Shown in pieces: positions 51,953 through 59,832 of a stretch of DNA of 64,000 nt. Below the pieces are notes generated by a model. The model ran no database searches. It was given only the letters and a program-made list of their open reading frames with translations, and was not told the origin of the DNA. This stretch comes from Paracoccus sp. S1E-3 (GTDB lineage: Bacteria > Pseudomonadota > Alphaproteobacteria > Rhodobacterales > Rhodobacteraceae). Location of the stretch: positions 1 to 64,000 of the forward strand of contig NZ_JACEMU010000007.1 in assembly GCF_013868135.1 (NCBI RefSeq), in the 5' to 3' direction. Position 1 is the stretch's first letter. Every line of letters begins with the position of its first letter. Made by a program: the position numbers and the translations under genes.

Positions 51953-52372
51953 TCAGGCTGCGCCCTGTTCCTCCATCGCCTTCATGTCCATCCAGACCAG
52001 TTCCAGCACATGGCCGTCGGGGTCCTGAAGCTGACGGTTATACATCCAGCCCATATCCATGACGGGCCGACCGTCGGGGGTGCCTCCGGCGGCCGCGCCG
52101 GCCTCGGTTGTGGCATCGATATCGGCGCGGCTGTCCATGCTCAGCGCATACATGGCCGCACAGGCCTTGCTGGCATCGGCGAGCGGCATGGAGGTGAAGG
52201 TCTGGAAATAGGCGCGTGTCAGCAGCTGAAAGGTGATCGTGTCCGACCAGACCATGCTGGCGGCGTTTTCGTCGCTGAACTGGTCGTTCTTCTGGCAGCC
52301 GATGGCCGTGTAGAAACGGGAGGCGGCGGCAAGATCGGCCACCGGCAGGTTCACGAAGATCATTCTGGGCAT
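51953..52372 (-). CDS. VOC family protein (glyoxalase/bleomycin resistance fold)
   Basis: 139-residue protein with the vicinal oxygen chelate fold: MPRMIFVNLPVADLAAASRFYTAIGCQKN at the N-terminus and DMGWMYNRQLQDPDGHVLELVWMD at the C-terminus, the latter with the metal-ligand Glu. The start at 52372 follows AAAGGAA. It has its own ECF-type promoter (52401-52431), identical in key bases to those of the reductase and sigma operons nearby, so it belongs to that regulon. The substrate is not known; this subgroup often travels with DGPF/YciI proteins. Confidence 0.9.
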   Translation of the reverse strand: MPRMIFVNLPVADLAAASRFYTAIGCQKNDQFSDENAASMVWSDTITFQLLTRAYFQTFTSMPLADASKACAAMYALSMDSRADIDATTEAGAAAGGTPDGRPVMDMGWMYNRQLQDPDGHVLELVWMDMKAMEEQGAA

Positions 52373-52400
52373 TGCCGTTCCTTTCGGGGTTATCCTGCCA

Positions 52401-52431
52401 CAAGGACGTGGTGGCCGCGGCCGTTCCGACA
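52401..52431 (-). promoter_or_regulatory. ECF sigma-type promoter of the VOC gene
   Basis: Read on the minus strand: TGTCGGAA (52431-52424), 15 nt, CGTCCTTG (52408-52401). Identical -35, -10 and spacing to the promoter of the reductase gene at 53155-53185 and nearly identical to that at 55341-55371. Expected transcription start is near 52394. Confidence 0.82.
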
Positions 52432-52460
52432 ATCCGTCGATTTTTTTCTGGGGGCGCGAC

Positions 52461-53123
52461 CTAGCGGGCCTCGGCGGCCAGTCGCGCCCGTCGCGCGCGC
52501 TCGGCATCCGAGGGCACCTGCCCGAAATCGCCGGGCCGCACGGCGCCTTCGACCCGGTATCGGCAGGCCGTCACCCCGGTGGTCGAGGTTTCGCTGTCCA
52601 GCAGCTGCAATGCACGCGGGGGCGTTCCATCCGCGAACAGCCGCTTCCCCCGGCCCAGGATCAGCGGATAGGTGCGGATCACATATTCATCGACCAGCCC
52701 GGCACTGGCCATCTGGTGCAGCAGGCTGCTGCTGCCGTAAAGCTGGATCTCGGGCCCGTCGCCGGTTTTCAATGCCCGGATGGCGGAAATGGCATCGCCC
52801 CGCAGGACCTCGGTATTGACCCAATCGAGCGGCAGCGCTCCCCGCGTCGCCACGTATTTGGTGGCGCGATTGAAGGCCTCGGTGATCGGGTTCGGATCGG
52901 CATGCGGCCAATAGGCGGCCAGCATTTCATAGCTGCGCCGGCCCAGCAGCAGGTCGATCCTGCCCGCGACCGAGTCGGTCAGCGCGGCCCCCATCTCGGC
53001 CGTCCAATAGGGCACGATCCAGCCCCCGAGGGTGAAGCCGTCACGCGGGTCTTCCTGCGCGTGGCCGGGCGATTGCATGATGCCGTCCAGCGACACATGA
53101 TTGATGGCGATGATCTTGCGCAT
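52461..53123 (-). CDS. Dihydrofolate reductase family protein (RibD C-terminal-like)
   Basis: 220-residue protein with the RibD/DHFR-like reductase fold: MRKIIAINHVSLDGIMQSPG at the N-terminus, GRIDLLLGRRSYEMLAAYWP near residues 54-73, and VDEYVIRTYPLILGRGKRLFADG near 138-160, which are typical of the stand-alone family (YyaP-like). Electron donor is probably NADPH; the substrate is unknown. A single gene with an ECF-type promoter 31 nt upstream of its start. The last 20 residues are Arg/Ala-rich and may be disordered. Confidence 0.9.
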   Translation of the reverse strand: MRKIIAINHVSLDGIMQSPGHAQEDPRDGFTLGGWIVPYWTAEMGAALTDSVAGRIDLLLGRRSYEMLAAYWPHADPNPITEAFNRATKYVATRGALPLDWVNTEVLRGDAISAIRALKTGDGPEIQLYGSSSLLHQMASAGLVDEYVIRTYPLILGRGKRLFADGTPPRALQLLDSETSTTGVTACRYRVEGAVRPGDFGQVPSDAERARRARLAAEAR

Positions 53124-53154
53124 GTCAGGTCCTTTCCGTTCGCAGCCTGTCCAT

Positions 53155-53185
53155 CAAGGACGGCGCCGCTGCGCCGATTCCGACA
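53155..53185 (-). promoter_or_regulatory. ECF sigma-type promoter of the RibD-like reductase gene
   Basis: Read on the minus strand: TGTCGGAA (53185-53178), 15 nt, CGTCCTTG (53162-53155). Both boxes and the spacing equal those of the VOC promoter although the spacer itself differs, which marks the boxes as conserved signal. Confidence 0.82.
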
Positions 53186-53216
53186 TTCCGGCGCAATCAG
53201 GGGATGCCTGGTGGCG

Positions 53217-54455
53217 CTACAGCCGGTCCAGCAGCTGGCGGATATGGGCGGCCTCGGCGGGGGTGTTGGCCAACCCGATGGCGCGGCCGAAAGCCTCGCG
53301 GGCTTCGGCATGGCGGCGGAGGTCGCGCAGCAGAATGCCGCGCAGGCCGTGGAAGTAGAAATAGCCGTCAAGTGCCGGGGCGAGCGGTTCGGCAAGATCC
53401 AGCGCCGCCCGGGGGCCGTGCAGTTTCGACACCGCAACCGCGCGGTTCAGCGTCACCACCGGCGAGGGCGCGAGCCGTTCCAGCGCCTGATAAAGCTGTT
53501 CGATCCCCGCCCAGTCGGTCTCGGCGGGATCGGCGGCGCGGGCATGCAGCGCGGCGATGGCGGCCTGGATCTGATAGGGGCCGGGCTGGCGGTGCAGCAT
53601 CGCCTTGTCGATGATCGCCAGCGCCTCGGCGATCAGGCGCCGGTTCCACAGCTGCCGGTCCTGATCCTCCAGCAGGATCACCGCGCCATCGGCATCGAAG
53701 CGCGCGTGCTGGCGGGAATGCTGGATCAGCATCAGTGCCAGCAGGCCCATCAGTTCCGGCTCGGCCGGAAACATCCGCAGCAGCAGCCGTGCCAGCCGGA
53801 TCGCCTCGTCACACAAGGCGGCGCGGTCGCTGGCGGGATTGGCGTCGGTATAGCCCTCGTTGAACAGCAGATAGATCATCGCCGCCACGGTCTGCACCCG
53901 CGCCAGACGTTCCTCGGGGGTGGGCGTCTCGAAGGGGATGTCGGCGGCGGCGATCCGGGCCTTGGCGCGGGTGATCCGCTGCTCCATCGCCTTTTCCTTG
54001 ACCAGAAAGGCGGCGGCGATCCGGGCCACCGGCACGCCCGAGACGATCCGCAGCGCCAGCGCCACCTGCTGCGTCGCCGGCAGGTCGGGATGGCAGCAGA
54101 TGAACAGCAGGCGCAGGATGTCGTCGCGGTAATCGGCGCTGTCCAGCCGCTCGGCCATGTCGGGCGGCTCGGCCACCCGGTCAAAGGCGGCGTCGCCGGG
54201 CGGCAGCGTCATCATCCGCCGCTGGCGCCGCACATCGTCAAGCGCGGCATTGCGCCCCACCATGATCAGCCATGCGGCCGCGTCGCGCGGCGGCCCCTTG
54301 TCGGGCCAGGTCTTCAGCGCTCGCAGAGAAGCCTCCTGAAAGGCTTCCTCGGCGAGGTCGAGATCGCGGAAATAGCGCAGCAGCGCCGCCATCGCCTGCG
54401 GCCGCGCGCCGGTCAGCCGCGGCTCGATCCAGCTGGCGTCAGGGATCGATGTCAT
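53217..54455 (-). CDS. ECF RNA polymerase sigma factor with long C-terminal extension (ECF42-like)
   Basis: 412-residue sigma factor, more than twice the length of a plain ECF. Region 2 is residues about 15-80 (DLAEEAFQEASLRALKTWP, AAWLIMVGRNAALDDVRRQRR), and region 4 about 110-175 (LPATQQVALALRIVSGVPVARIAAAFLVKEKAMEQRITRAKARI). The C-terminal extension begins with YLLFNEGY, the mark of the ECF42/DUF6596 group, and continues as TPR-like helices to the end. This group has no anti-sigma factor and is linked to DGPF proteins; here two DGPF genes precede it, and it overlaps the nearer by 17 nt. The promoter at 55341-55371 suggests autoregulation. Confidence 0.93.
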   Translation of the reverse strand: MTSIPDASWIEPRLTGARPQAMAALLRYFRDLDLAEEAFQEASLRALKTWPDKGPPRDAAAWLIMVGRNAALDDVRRQRRMMTLPPGDAAFDRVAEPPDMAERLDSADYRDDILRLLFICCHPDLPATQQVALALRIVSGVPVARIAAAFLVKEKAMEQRITRAKARIAAADIPFETPTPEERLARVQTVAAMIYLLFNEGYTDANPASDRAALCDEAIRLARLLLRMFPAEPELMGLLALMLIQHSRQHARFDADGAVILLEDQDRQLWNRRLIAEALAIIDKAMLHRQPGPYQIQAAIAALHARAADPAETDWAGIEQLYQALERLAPSPVVTLNRAVAVSKLHGPRAALDLAEPLAPALDGYFYFHGLRGILLRDLRRHAEAREAFGRAIGLANTPAEAAHIRQLLDRL

Positions 54456-54816
54456 CGGCGGCCGCCTGTCCGTCGGGGTAATAGCCGATCAGCGGGCGCA
54501 GCTCGTAGGCGCCGCCGGGATTGGCGCGGGCCAGATCGCGGGCGATCGCGAGGCCCTGTGCCAGATCGTCGAGATCGACGATATAGAAGCCCAGCAACTG
54601 CTCCTTGGTCTCTGCATAGGGACCATCCAGCACCGCGCCGTCGCTTTTGCGCAGCACCGTGGCCGAGGAGGACGGCATCAGCCGCGCAATCGGCCCGAAG
54701 CGGTCGGACCATTTGCCGTGAACCTGTTTCAGCCGCGCGATGACGGCCGCGTCATGTTCGGCCGACCAGTTCGTGGTCACGGTTTCGTCGTGATAACACA
54801 GGATCGCATAGAGCAT
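54439..54816 (-). CDS. YciI/DGPF family protein, sigma-proximal
   Basis: 125-residue protein of the YCII/DGPF fold (dimeric ferredoxin-like). It starts MLYAILCYHDETVTTNWS, and the family box appears as LDGPYAETKEQLLGFYIVD near residues 63-81, with GPYAETKE replacing the DGPF core by Tyr. The C-terminus has the usual YELRPLIGYYPDG. It lies between a second DGPF gene and the sigma gene, which it overlaps. Proteins of this family are standard partners and targets of ECF42 sigma factors; their biochemical role is unknown. Confidence 0.92.
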   Translation of the reverse strand: MLYAILCYHDETVTTNWSAEHDAAVIARLKQVHGKWSDRFGPIARLMPSSSATVLRKSDGAVLDGPYAETKEQLLGFYIVDLDDLAQGLAIARDLARANPGGAYELRPLIGYYPDGQAAADDIDP

Positions 54817-54872
54817 CCGGGTCCCCTTGCCGCAGGCCCGGGATGCACCGGGGACTGCGGCGTCATGCGCGA

Positions 54873-55295
54873 TCAGCTATCGGCCAGATCATCGCGATTG
54901 CGGTCGTGGAGCGCGGTGGTCTCGGGCGTCAGAACCTCGGCGAAATCCTCCATCTCGTAAAGCGGACGGATCTCCAGCTCGCTCGGGCCGGGCATCGGGT
55001 TGGGGCAGCGCTTGGCCCAGGCCACGGCCTCGTCCATGTCCTTGACGGTCCACAGCCAGAAGCCGGCGACGAGTTCCTTCGTTTCGGCGAAGGGGCCGTC
55101 GATCACCAGCCGCGAGGGGCCGTCAAAGGCGACCCGCTTGCCTTGCGAGGACGGCTTCAGCCCGTCGCCGCTCTGCATGATGCCGGCCTTGATGAGTTCG
55201 GCATTGAACTGGCCCATGGCCTCCAGCAGGTCGGTCGAGGGCATGTCGCCCCGCTCGCTGTCGGCGGTCGCCTTCACGAATACCATCACGCGCAT
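54873..55295 (-). CDS. YciI/DGPF family protein, promoter-proximal
   Basis: 140-residue DGPF protein: MRVMVFVKATADSERGDMPS at the N-terminus, the canonical box VIDGPFAETKELVAGFWLW near residues 64-82, and ELEIRPLYEMEDFAEVLTPE at the C-terminus. The start at 55295 follows GGGAGAAG; a much longer open frame upstream is antisense shadow. First gene of the sigma operon, 46 nt from the ECF-type promoter. It has a C-terminal tail of about 25 residues not found in the neighbouring paralogue. Role unknown. Confidence 0.92.
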   Translation of the reverse strand: MRVMVFVKATADSERGDMPSTDLLEAMGQFNAELIKAGIMQSGDGLKPSSQGKRVAFDGPSRLVIDGPFAETKELVAGFWLWTVKDMDEAVAWAKRCPNPMPGPSELEIRPLYEMEDFAEVLTPETTALHDRNRDDLADS

Positions 55296-55340
55296 CAGTC
55301 TTCTCCCTTGAATGGTCCGGCCATGATCGACCTTCCGGGT

Positions 55341-55371
55341 TAAAGACGCACCACACTTCTGCATTCCGACA
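55341..55371 (-). promoter_or_regulatory. ECF sigma-type promoter of the DGPF-DGPF-sigma operon
   Basis: Read on the minus strand: TGTCGGAA (55371-55364), 15 nt, CGTCTTTA (55348-55341). The -35 is identical to the other two promoters and the -10 shares CGTC-TT. Expected start near 55334, giving a 40-nt leader. It implies that the sigma factor drives its own operon. Confidence 0.8.
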
Positions 55372-55401
55372 GCCGATGCGCATTCTTTGGCCGGCCACCG
55401 C

Positions 55402-55806
55402 TCAATACATCGCGGTATAAAGCGTGATGGTGATCGGCGCGCCCGGCGTGAAGGGGGCGCTGCCACGGGCCAGAAGCCAGCCGTCTGCTTCGCGTTCCAG
55501 TGTGGCCACGACCTCGACCGGGGTGGCGGCGCGGGCGCCCGCTGCCGGCTGCGGGACGGCGAATTCGACCGAGGTGGCCTTGCCGTTGCTGTCCAGACTG
55601 GCCGGCGCGGCGCTGCGGGCGGCGTCGGAACTGCTGCCGCCGTCGAGGCTGATCCGAATCCGGCCCGGCGGGATGGGGGCGCCGCCTTCATAGACGACGG
55701 TGCCCAGAATGTCGGCGGATTGGGCGGCCACGGTGCCCGCCATGGCTGCGGCTGCGGTGGTGCCGGCGGCCAGCAGGATGGTGCGGCGATCGGTCAGGCG
55801 TTTCAT
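55402..55806 (-). CDS. Small exported protein of unknown function next to the RTX protease
   Basis: 134 residues with an N-terminal export signal that contains a twin-arginine (DRRTILLAAGTTAAAAMAGTVAAQSA). The mature part begins ADILGTVVYEGGAPIPPGRIRISL and looks all-beta; it faintly resembles the YbaY/YscW-type domain (G-V-Y...LPPGA...V-L). No Cys. It lies 86 nt downstream of a secreted metalloprotease on the same strand, where serralysin loci often carry a periplasmic protease inhibitor, but it does not look like the Inh/AprI family. Function not assigned. Confidence 0.75.
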   Translation of the reverse strand: MKRLTDRRTILLAAGTTAAAAMAGTVAAQSADILGTVVYEGGAPIPPGRIRISLDGGSSSDAARSAAPASLDSNGKATSVEFAVPQPAAGARAATPVEVVATLEREADGWLLARGSAPFTPGAPITITLYTAMY

Positions 55807-55825
55807 CGCGCTTCCTTACATGGAT

Positions 55826-55849
55826 GCGTGGCCCGGATCGGGGCCACGC
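55826..55849 (-). promoter_or_regulatory. Stem-loop in the leader of the small exported protein gene
   Basis: GCGTGGCCC (55826-55834) pairs perfectly with GGGCCACGC (55841-55849) around a 6-nt loop, 20 nt before the gene's start on the minus strand. It may belong to the terminator region of the protease gene or structure the leader. Confidence 0.45.
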
Positions 55850-55865
55850 AGGAGAAGGGGATGGC

Positions 55866-55887
55866 GGCGGGGGCCGAAGCCCCCGCC
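55866..55887 (-). terminator. UUCG-capped hairpin after the RTX protease gene
   Basis: On the minus strand GGCGGGGGC, loop TTCG, GCCCCCGCC, beginning 6 nt after the protease stop. The C(UUCG)G cap is an unusually stable tetraloop. No T-run follows on this strand; on the plus strand CGTTTTC follows. Probable terminator or 3'-end protector. Confidence 0.65.
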
Positions 55888-55892
55888 CGTTT

Positions 55893-58800
55893 TCAGATGA
55901 CGTAGAAATCGTCGCCGGTCAGGGCGAGATTCCTTGCCAGTTGGGCGAACTGGATCGCCGTCCCCTGGCCCGAGCCGTCGGCATCATAGAAAAGCGCACC
56001 GCTGTCGGTGTCATAGATGATGCGGTCATCGGCATCCTGCGCCGTCCCGGCCGCGCTTTTGTGGAAGCTGCCGAAGGTCAGCGGTCCATCGTCGCCCAGC
56101 TCGGTGAAGATGCGCTTGTCGAGCAGGATCAGATCCTCGTCCACGTTGAAGTCGGTGATCCGGTCGATATTGTCGGCGCCCAGCTCGGTCGAGAAGCGGA
56201 ACGAATCCTCGTCCGCGCCGCCGGTCAGGATATCGGCCATCAGCCCGCCATCCAGCAGGTCGGCGCCATTGCCGCCCGACAGCTTGTCGCTGCCAGCGGT
56301 GCCCGGCTCGGCCGGGGCGGGCGGGAATTCGACCGACACGTTCAGCTTGTAGGTCGAACCCGCCGGCACCGATTCCGACCAGCCGCTGGGATCGGTCGAA
56401 TCCGGGTCCCAGCGTCCTTCGAGAATATAGTAGGTGCCGGTTTCCTTGACCACGAAGACGGTGCTGGAATCACGCGTCGTCGTCGATCCGGGATCGCCGC
56501 CGCCATCGTCGTTTTCGGCGACGATATTGCCGTTCGCATCCAGCAGCCGTAGCCAGCTGTCATGGACATTTGGATCGGCGATGCCGTCAATGTCGATGGA
56601 CAGGACCGTGCCCGCGGCCAGTTCGATCTTGTAATAGCCGCCCTGACCGTTGCCGGTGGCATTGACGGTGGTGTGCAGCACGGTGGTCGAATCGAAGATG
56701 TCCGGGTCCGCCGTCAGCGAGAAGTTGTTCGAGATATCGAACGCCGTCGCGATCGAGTTGTTGGTCGCATCCGGTCCCAGCGTGGCATAGCCGGTCCCCA
56801 TGCCGGGCTGCGGCAGCGGTTCGCCCTGATAGGCGAAATCGCCTTGTAGCACGTCATCTCCGTTGCCGCCCTGAAGGTTGTCGTCGCCGCCCTGACCGGT
56901 CAGGATATTGGCGGCCGCGTCGCCTTTCAGGGTGTCATTGTAACCCGACCCGGCGAGGTTCTCGATCGAGACATAGGTATCGCCGGCATTCCGGGCGCGT
57001 GTCAGATCGAGATTCACGCCCTTGGTCGCATCGGCGTAATCGGCGGTGTCGCTGCCTGCGCCGCCGCGCAGGGTGTCGGCGCCCGCGCCGCCGGTCAGCC
57101 GGTCATCGCCCGCACCGCCCCACAACTCGTTGTTCTGCGCATTGCCGATCAGGTGGTCACCGAAGGACGAACCCTCGACATTCTCGAAATTGGCCAGGAT
57201 GTCATGGCGGATGGTGGTGCCGCGCCCGACGATCTGGACCGGCCCGTCGGCATCCCCGCCGCTGGCGGTGCCGTTGGCGAGATCGACCGTGACCCCGGCC
57301 GAGCTGCCGGCATAGACCACGGTGTCGATGCCGGCACCCCCGTCCAGATAATCCTGGCCCGAGCCGCCGACCAGCGTGTCATTACCGGCCTCGCCATACA
57401 GGATGTCGCCATCGGCGCCACCGTTGAGGAGGTCGTTGCCGTCACGGCCGTTGAAGACATCGCCGCCGCCCCGGCCCCAGAAATGGTTGTTCGCCGCAGT
57501 GCCGATGAAGCGGTCGATGCGGTCATCCGAGCCGATGAGGTTCTCGATGCTGTAGAAGGTGTCACCCGAGCCGGTGCCGCCGCTGGCGATGTTCTTTTCG
57601 AGGTTCACCAGCAGCTGGAAGGGGCTTTCCATGCTGTAATCGACGGTATCGACCCCGGCGCCGCCGCGGAAGACATCGATCCCGTCCTGGCCGCGCAGCA
57701 CGTCATCGCCATCGCCGCCGTCCAGCACGTCATCGCCGGCGCCACCGTTGATGGTGTCATTGCCGGCGCCGCCATACAGCGCGTCATTGCCGTCATCGCT
57801 TTCAGTCTGATCTGCCAGATCGGCGATGGGAATGGTGTTGTTGATGTCGCGGCTGGCCAGCGAATCGCGCCCGCCGATGATCAGATCGTCACCGTCCAGG
57901 CCGAAGATCGTCTGACCGCCCGCGCCGCCGTCCAGCACATCGGCATTCTGGGTGCCGTAGACGATGTTGCCGGGTGCGGTGACTGCCGGATCGGGGGGCG
58001 TGGCGGTGCCGGGACCGGGCGGAAGCGTCGTGTCATAGGCGTAGACGATATTCTCGATATTGGCGAATTTCTTGACGTTGATGCCCCGCGCCAGCACGAT
58101 GATGGTGTCGTTGCCGCCATTCGCCAGCTCGCGCACGATGTCGTCGCGGGAATCGACGAAATAGGTGTCGTCCCCGGCATTGCCCGCCATGCTGTCCGCG
58201 CCGCCGCGACCGTCCAGAATATTGTTGCCGTCATTACCGATCAGCAGATCGTTATAGGCGCTGCCGATGCCGTTCTCGATGTAATATTCGGTCTGGTCGG
58301 CGTTATGGCCGGCGAAGATCGCGACGTTGTTATTGTGCCCGTTCACGCTGGAGAACTGGCCCGCGCGCAGGTCGAGGATCGTCCCCGCGGTCGAACCCGA
58401 GAAATCGATGGTATCGGTTCCGCCGGTGTCATGGATGACGAAGCCGATATCGTGCTGCATCCCCGAGGAGGTCAGCTGATAGCCGTATTGGCTGCTGTTG
58501 AACCCGTATGTGTTGTCCCCGGTGTTCAGGTTGATGGTCTGATAGGTCCGCTCGCCATTGGCGTCCACGGTCGAGAAGAAGCGCCGGATCACCGCCTCGA
58601 TATCCGCCATCAGCGGCGTCGAGGCCGACCAGCGGGTATCTTCGCCCACGTCGATGCCGTCGAAATAGGACATGACGCTGTATTGCTGACGGTCATAGAT
58701 CCAGGTGGCGTTGTTCAGATAGTTGATCTGCACGCCACCGGGGCCGCTGTAATTGTACAGGCCCGGATGGTTCAGGCCGAATTCATGGCCGAATTCATGG

Positions 58801-59234
58801 ATGAAGCTGTCGAACACATAGCCGCCGATATCGGTCTTGTCCGGCTCGGTGTCGTGGAACCGCTGGCCGATGCTGACATAGCGGTTGCTGGAGAAGGCGC
58901 TGCCATCGCTGGGCTCGCCGATTTCGGGGCTGACCACCCGCATCCAATCCGTCGCCGGGTTCCAGGCCGCGTCGTCGACGATTTCGAATTGCAGCGGCGT
59001 GACCGAGGACCACATGCTCAGCGCGCCGATCGCCGCCGCCTTGTAATCGGGATGGTCGTTCAGCTCGGTCACGTTGATGCGAAGCGGATTGGCGGCGATG
59101 GCGGGCGTCAGGCTGCGATTGAGCGCGCCAAGATAGTCGAGAAAGGCTTCGTAATCATCGCTTTTGCCGTAAGGGTTATCCGGCGTCTGGTCGTTGATCC
59201 ACCATTGACTGGCGTTCTGGGTTGGAGTCGGCAT
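55893..59234 (-). CDS. Secreted RTX serralysin-like zinc metalloprotease with PPC domain
   Basis: 1113-residue protein without a Sec signal, as usual for type I secretion cargo. The ATG at 59234 follows GGGAG. The catalytic domain (about residues 1-230) has the metzincin site HEFGHEFGLNHP (146-157) and the Met-turn YSVMSYFDG, both as in M10 serralysins. Blocks of calcium-binding nonapeptides follow (GNDGNNILDGRGGADSMAGN, GGAGNDTINGGAGDDVLDGG and many more). Near residues 805-960 a non-RTX beta domain (YYKIELAAGTVLSIDIDG, DSWLRLLDANGNIVAENDDGGG) matches pre-peptidase C-terminal (PPC) domains. A last RTX block and LTGDDFYVI end the chain, a typical secretion tail. No type I secretion genes adjoin. 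Confidence 0.93.
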   Translation of the reverse strand: MPTPTQNASQWWINDQTPDNPYGKSDDYEAFLDYLGALNRSLTPAIAANPLRINVTELNDHPDYKAAAIGALSMWSSVTPLQFEIVDDAAWNPATDWMRVVSPEIGEPSDGSAFSSNRYVSIGQRFHDTEPDKTDIGGYVFDSFIHEFGHEFGLNHPGLYNYSGPGGVQINYLNNATWIYDRQQYSVMSYFDGIDVGEDTRWSASTPLMADIEAVIRRFFSTVDANGERTYQTINLNTGDNTYGFNSSQYGYQLTSSGMQHDIGFVIHDTGGTDTIDFSGSTAGTILDLRAGQFSSVNGHNNNVAIFAGHNADQTEYYIENGIGSAYNDLLIGNDGNNILDGRGGADSMAGNAGDDTYFVDSRDDIVRELANGGNDTIIVLARGINVKKFANIENIVYAYDTTLPPGPGTATPPDPAVTAPGNIVYGTQNADVLDGGAGGQTIFGLDGDDLIIGGRDSLASRDINNTIPIADLADQTESDDGNDALYGGAGNDTINGGAGDDVLDGGDGDDVLRGQDGIDVFRGGAGVDTVDYSMESPFQLLVNLEKNIASGGTGSGDTFYSIENLIGSDDRIDRFIGTAANNHFWGRGGGDVFNGRDGNDLLNGGADGDILYGEAGNDTLVGGSGQDYLDGGAGIDTVVYAGSSAGVTVDLANGTASGGDADGPVQIVGRGTTIRHDILANFENVEGSSFGDHLIGNAQNNELWGGAGDDRLTGGAGADTLRGGAGSDTADYADATKGVNLDLTRARNAGDTYVSIENLAGSGYNDTLKGDAAANILTGQGGDDNLQGGNGDDVLQGDFAYQGEPLPQPGMGTGYATLGPDATNNSIATAFDISNNFSLTADPDIFDSTTVLHTTVNATGNGQGGYYKIELAAGTVLSIDIDGIADPNVHDSWLRLLDANGNIVAENDDGGGDPGSTTTRDSSTVFVVKETGTYYILEGRWDPDSTDPSGWSESVPAGSTYKLNVSVEFPPAPAEPGTAGSDKLSGGNGADLLDGGLMADILTGGADEDSFRFSTELGADNIDRITDFNVDEDLILLDKRIFTELGDDGPLTFGSFHKSAAGTAQDADDRIIYDTDSGALFYDADGSGQGTAIQFAQLARNLALTGDDFYVI

Positions 59235-59832
59235 TTCAGGGCTCCCTGTGCTAAACAACCTTGAATAGTCGAGTGTGCAAAAGTCCGGTGTCGCCAGCCG
59301 CGGGGGCTGGCGAGGTTTAGGGGTCGGAAAATCAGGTCACTGGGATCGATAATGATGACGGAAAAGTGACCTGTCCACCATTTTCCTGAAATATTTTCTG
59401 TGGATAATATAGCGAAATCAATGAGATGAATTTCAATGCGTGGCATCGGCGGAAGTCAGCTTACCACTTTGGCGACTTTGTCCCGGTCGTGGCGACGGTC
59501 CCCGCGATGCGGCGCCATCCCCCTGCGCGATGCCGGTCGGCAAGCGGCCGTAACGTCAACTTTCGGCAGGGTTGTCCGCTGCATCACCGCAGAATGACCG
59601 TGATGGCCGGGGCGCTGCGCCGCGAGTCCGGGAAGGTGCGTCGGCAATGATGGCGCGGTCTTTCCAACTGACGCAAGTGGACATAATATCAGCGGGTTGG
59701 CACGAAGCTGTGGGCGAACGCCTCGGCTTGGAGGCCCGCAGGCGCAAGGAAATGGGGCATGCCGGGAAGACGCGAACACAGCATTGATTACCGGCCAGCG
59801 GGGGCGACCAGGATCTGCGCAGGGAAGCCGGC
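59235..59832. promoter_or_regulatory. Divergent intergenic region (598 bp) between the RTX protease and the DUF4123 gene
   Basis: Upstream of the protease lie a stem-loop TCGCCAGCC/GGCTGGCGA (59291-59299/59305-59313) and a separate perfect 9-bp inverted repeat CAGGTCACT/AGTGACCTG (59333-59341/59365-59373) with arm centres 32 bp apart. An AT-rich patch at 59380-59440 contains TATATT on the minus strand and probably holds the protease promoter. For the plus strand a candidate is TTTCCA (59661-59666), 17 nt, TAATAT (59684-59689). Short frames here show no recognisable protein. Confidence 0.45.

Noticed and set aside
56850..57900. Short regularly spaced DNA repeats that could suggest a CRISPR-like array
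   Set aside because: They are coding repeats of the calcium-binding nonapeptide GGxGxDxxx; spacing is 27 nt and there are no unique spacers.
57153..59264. 703-codon plus-strand open frame opposite the RTX protease
   Set aside because: Regular but domain-free translation that mirrors the nonapeptide repeats of the real protein on the minus strand.
59572..59787. 71-codon frame upstream of the DUF4123 gene
   Set aside because: GTG start without a clear ribosome site, no domain, and it overlaps the candidate promoter; support is too weak to call a gene.
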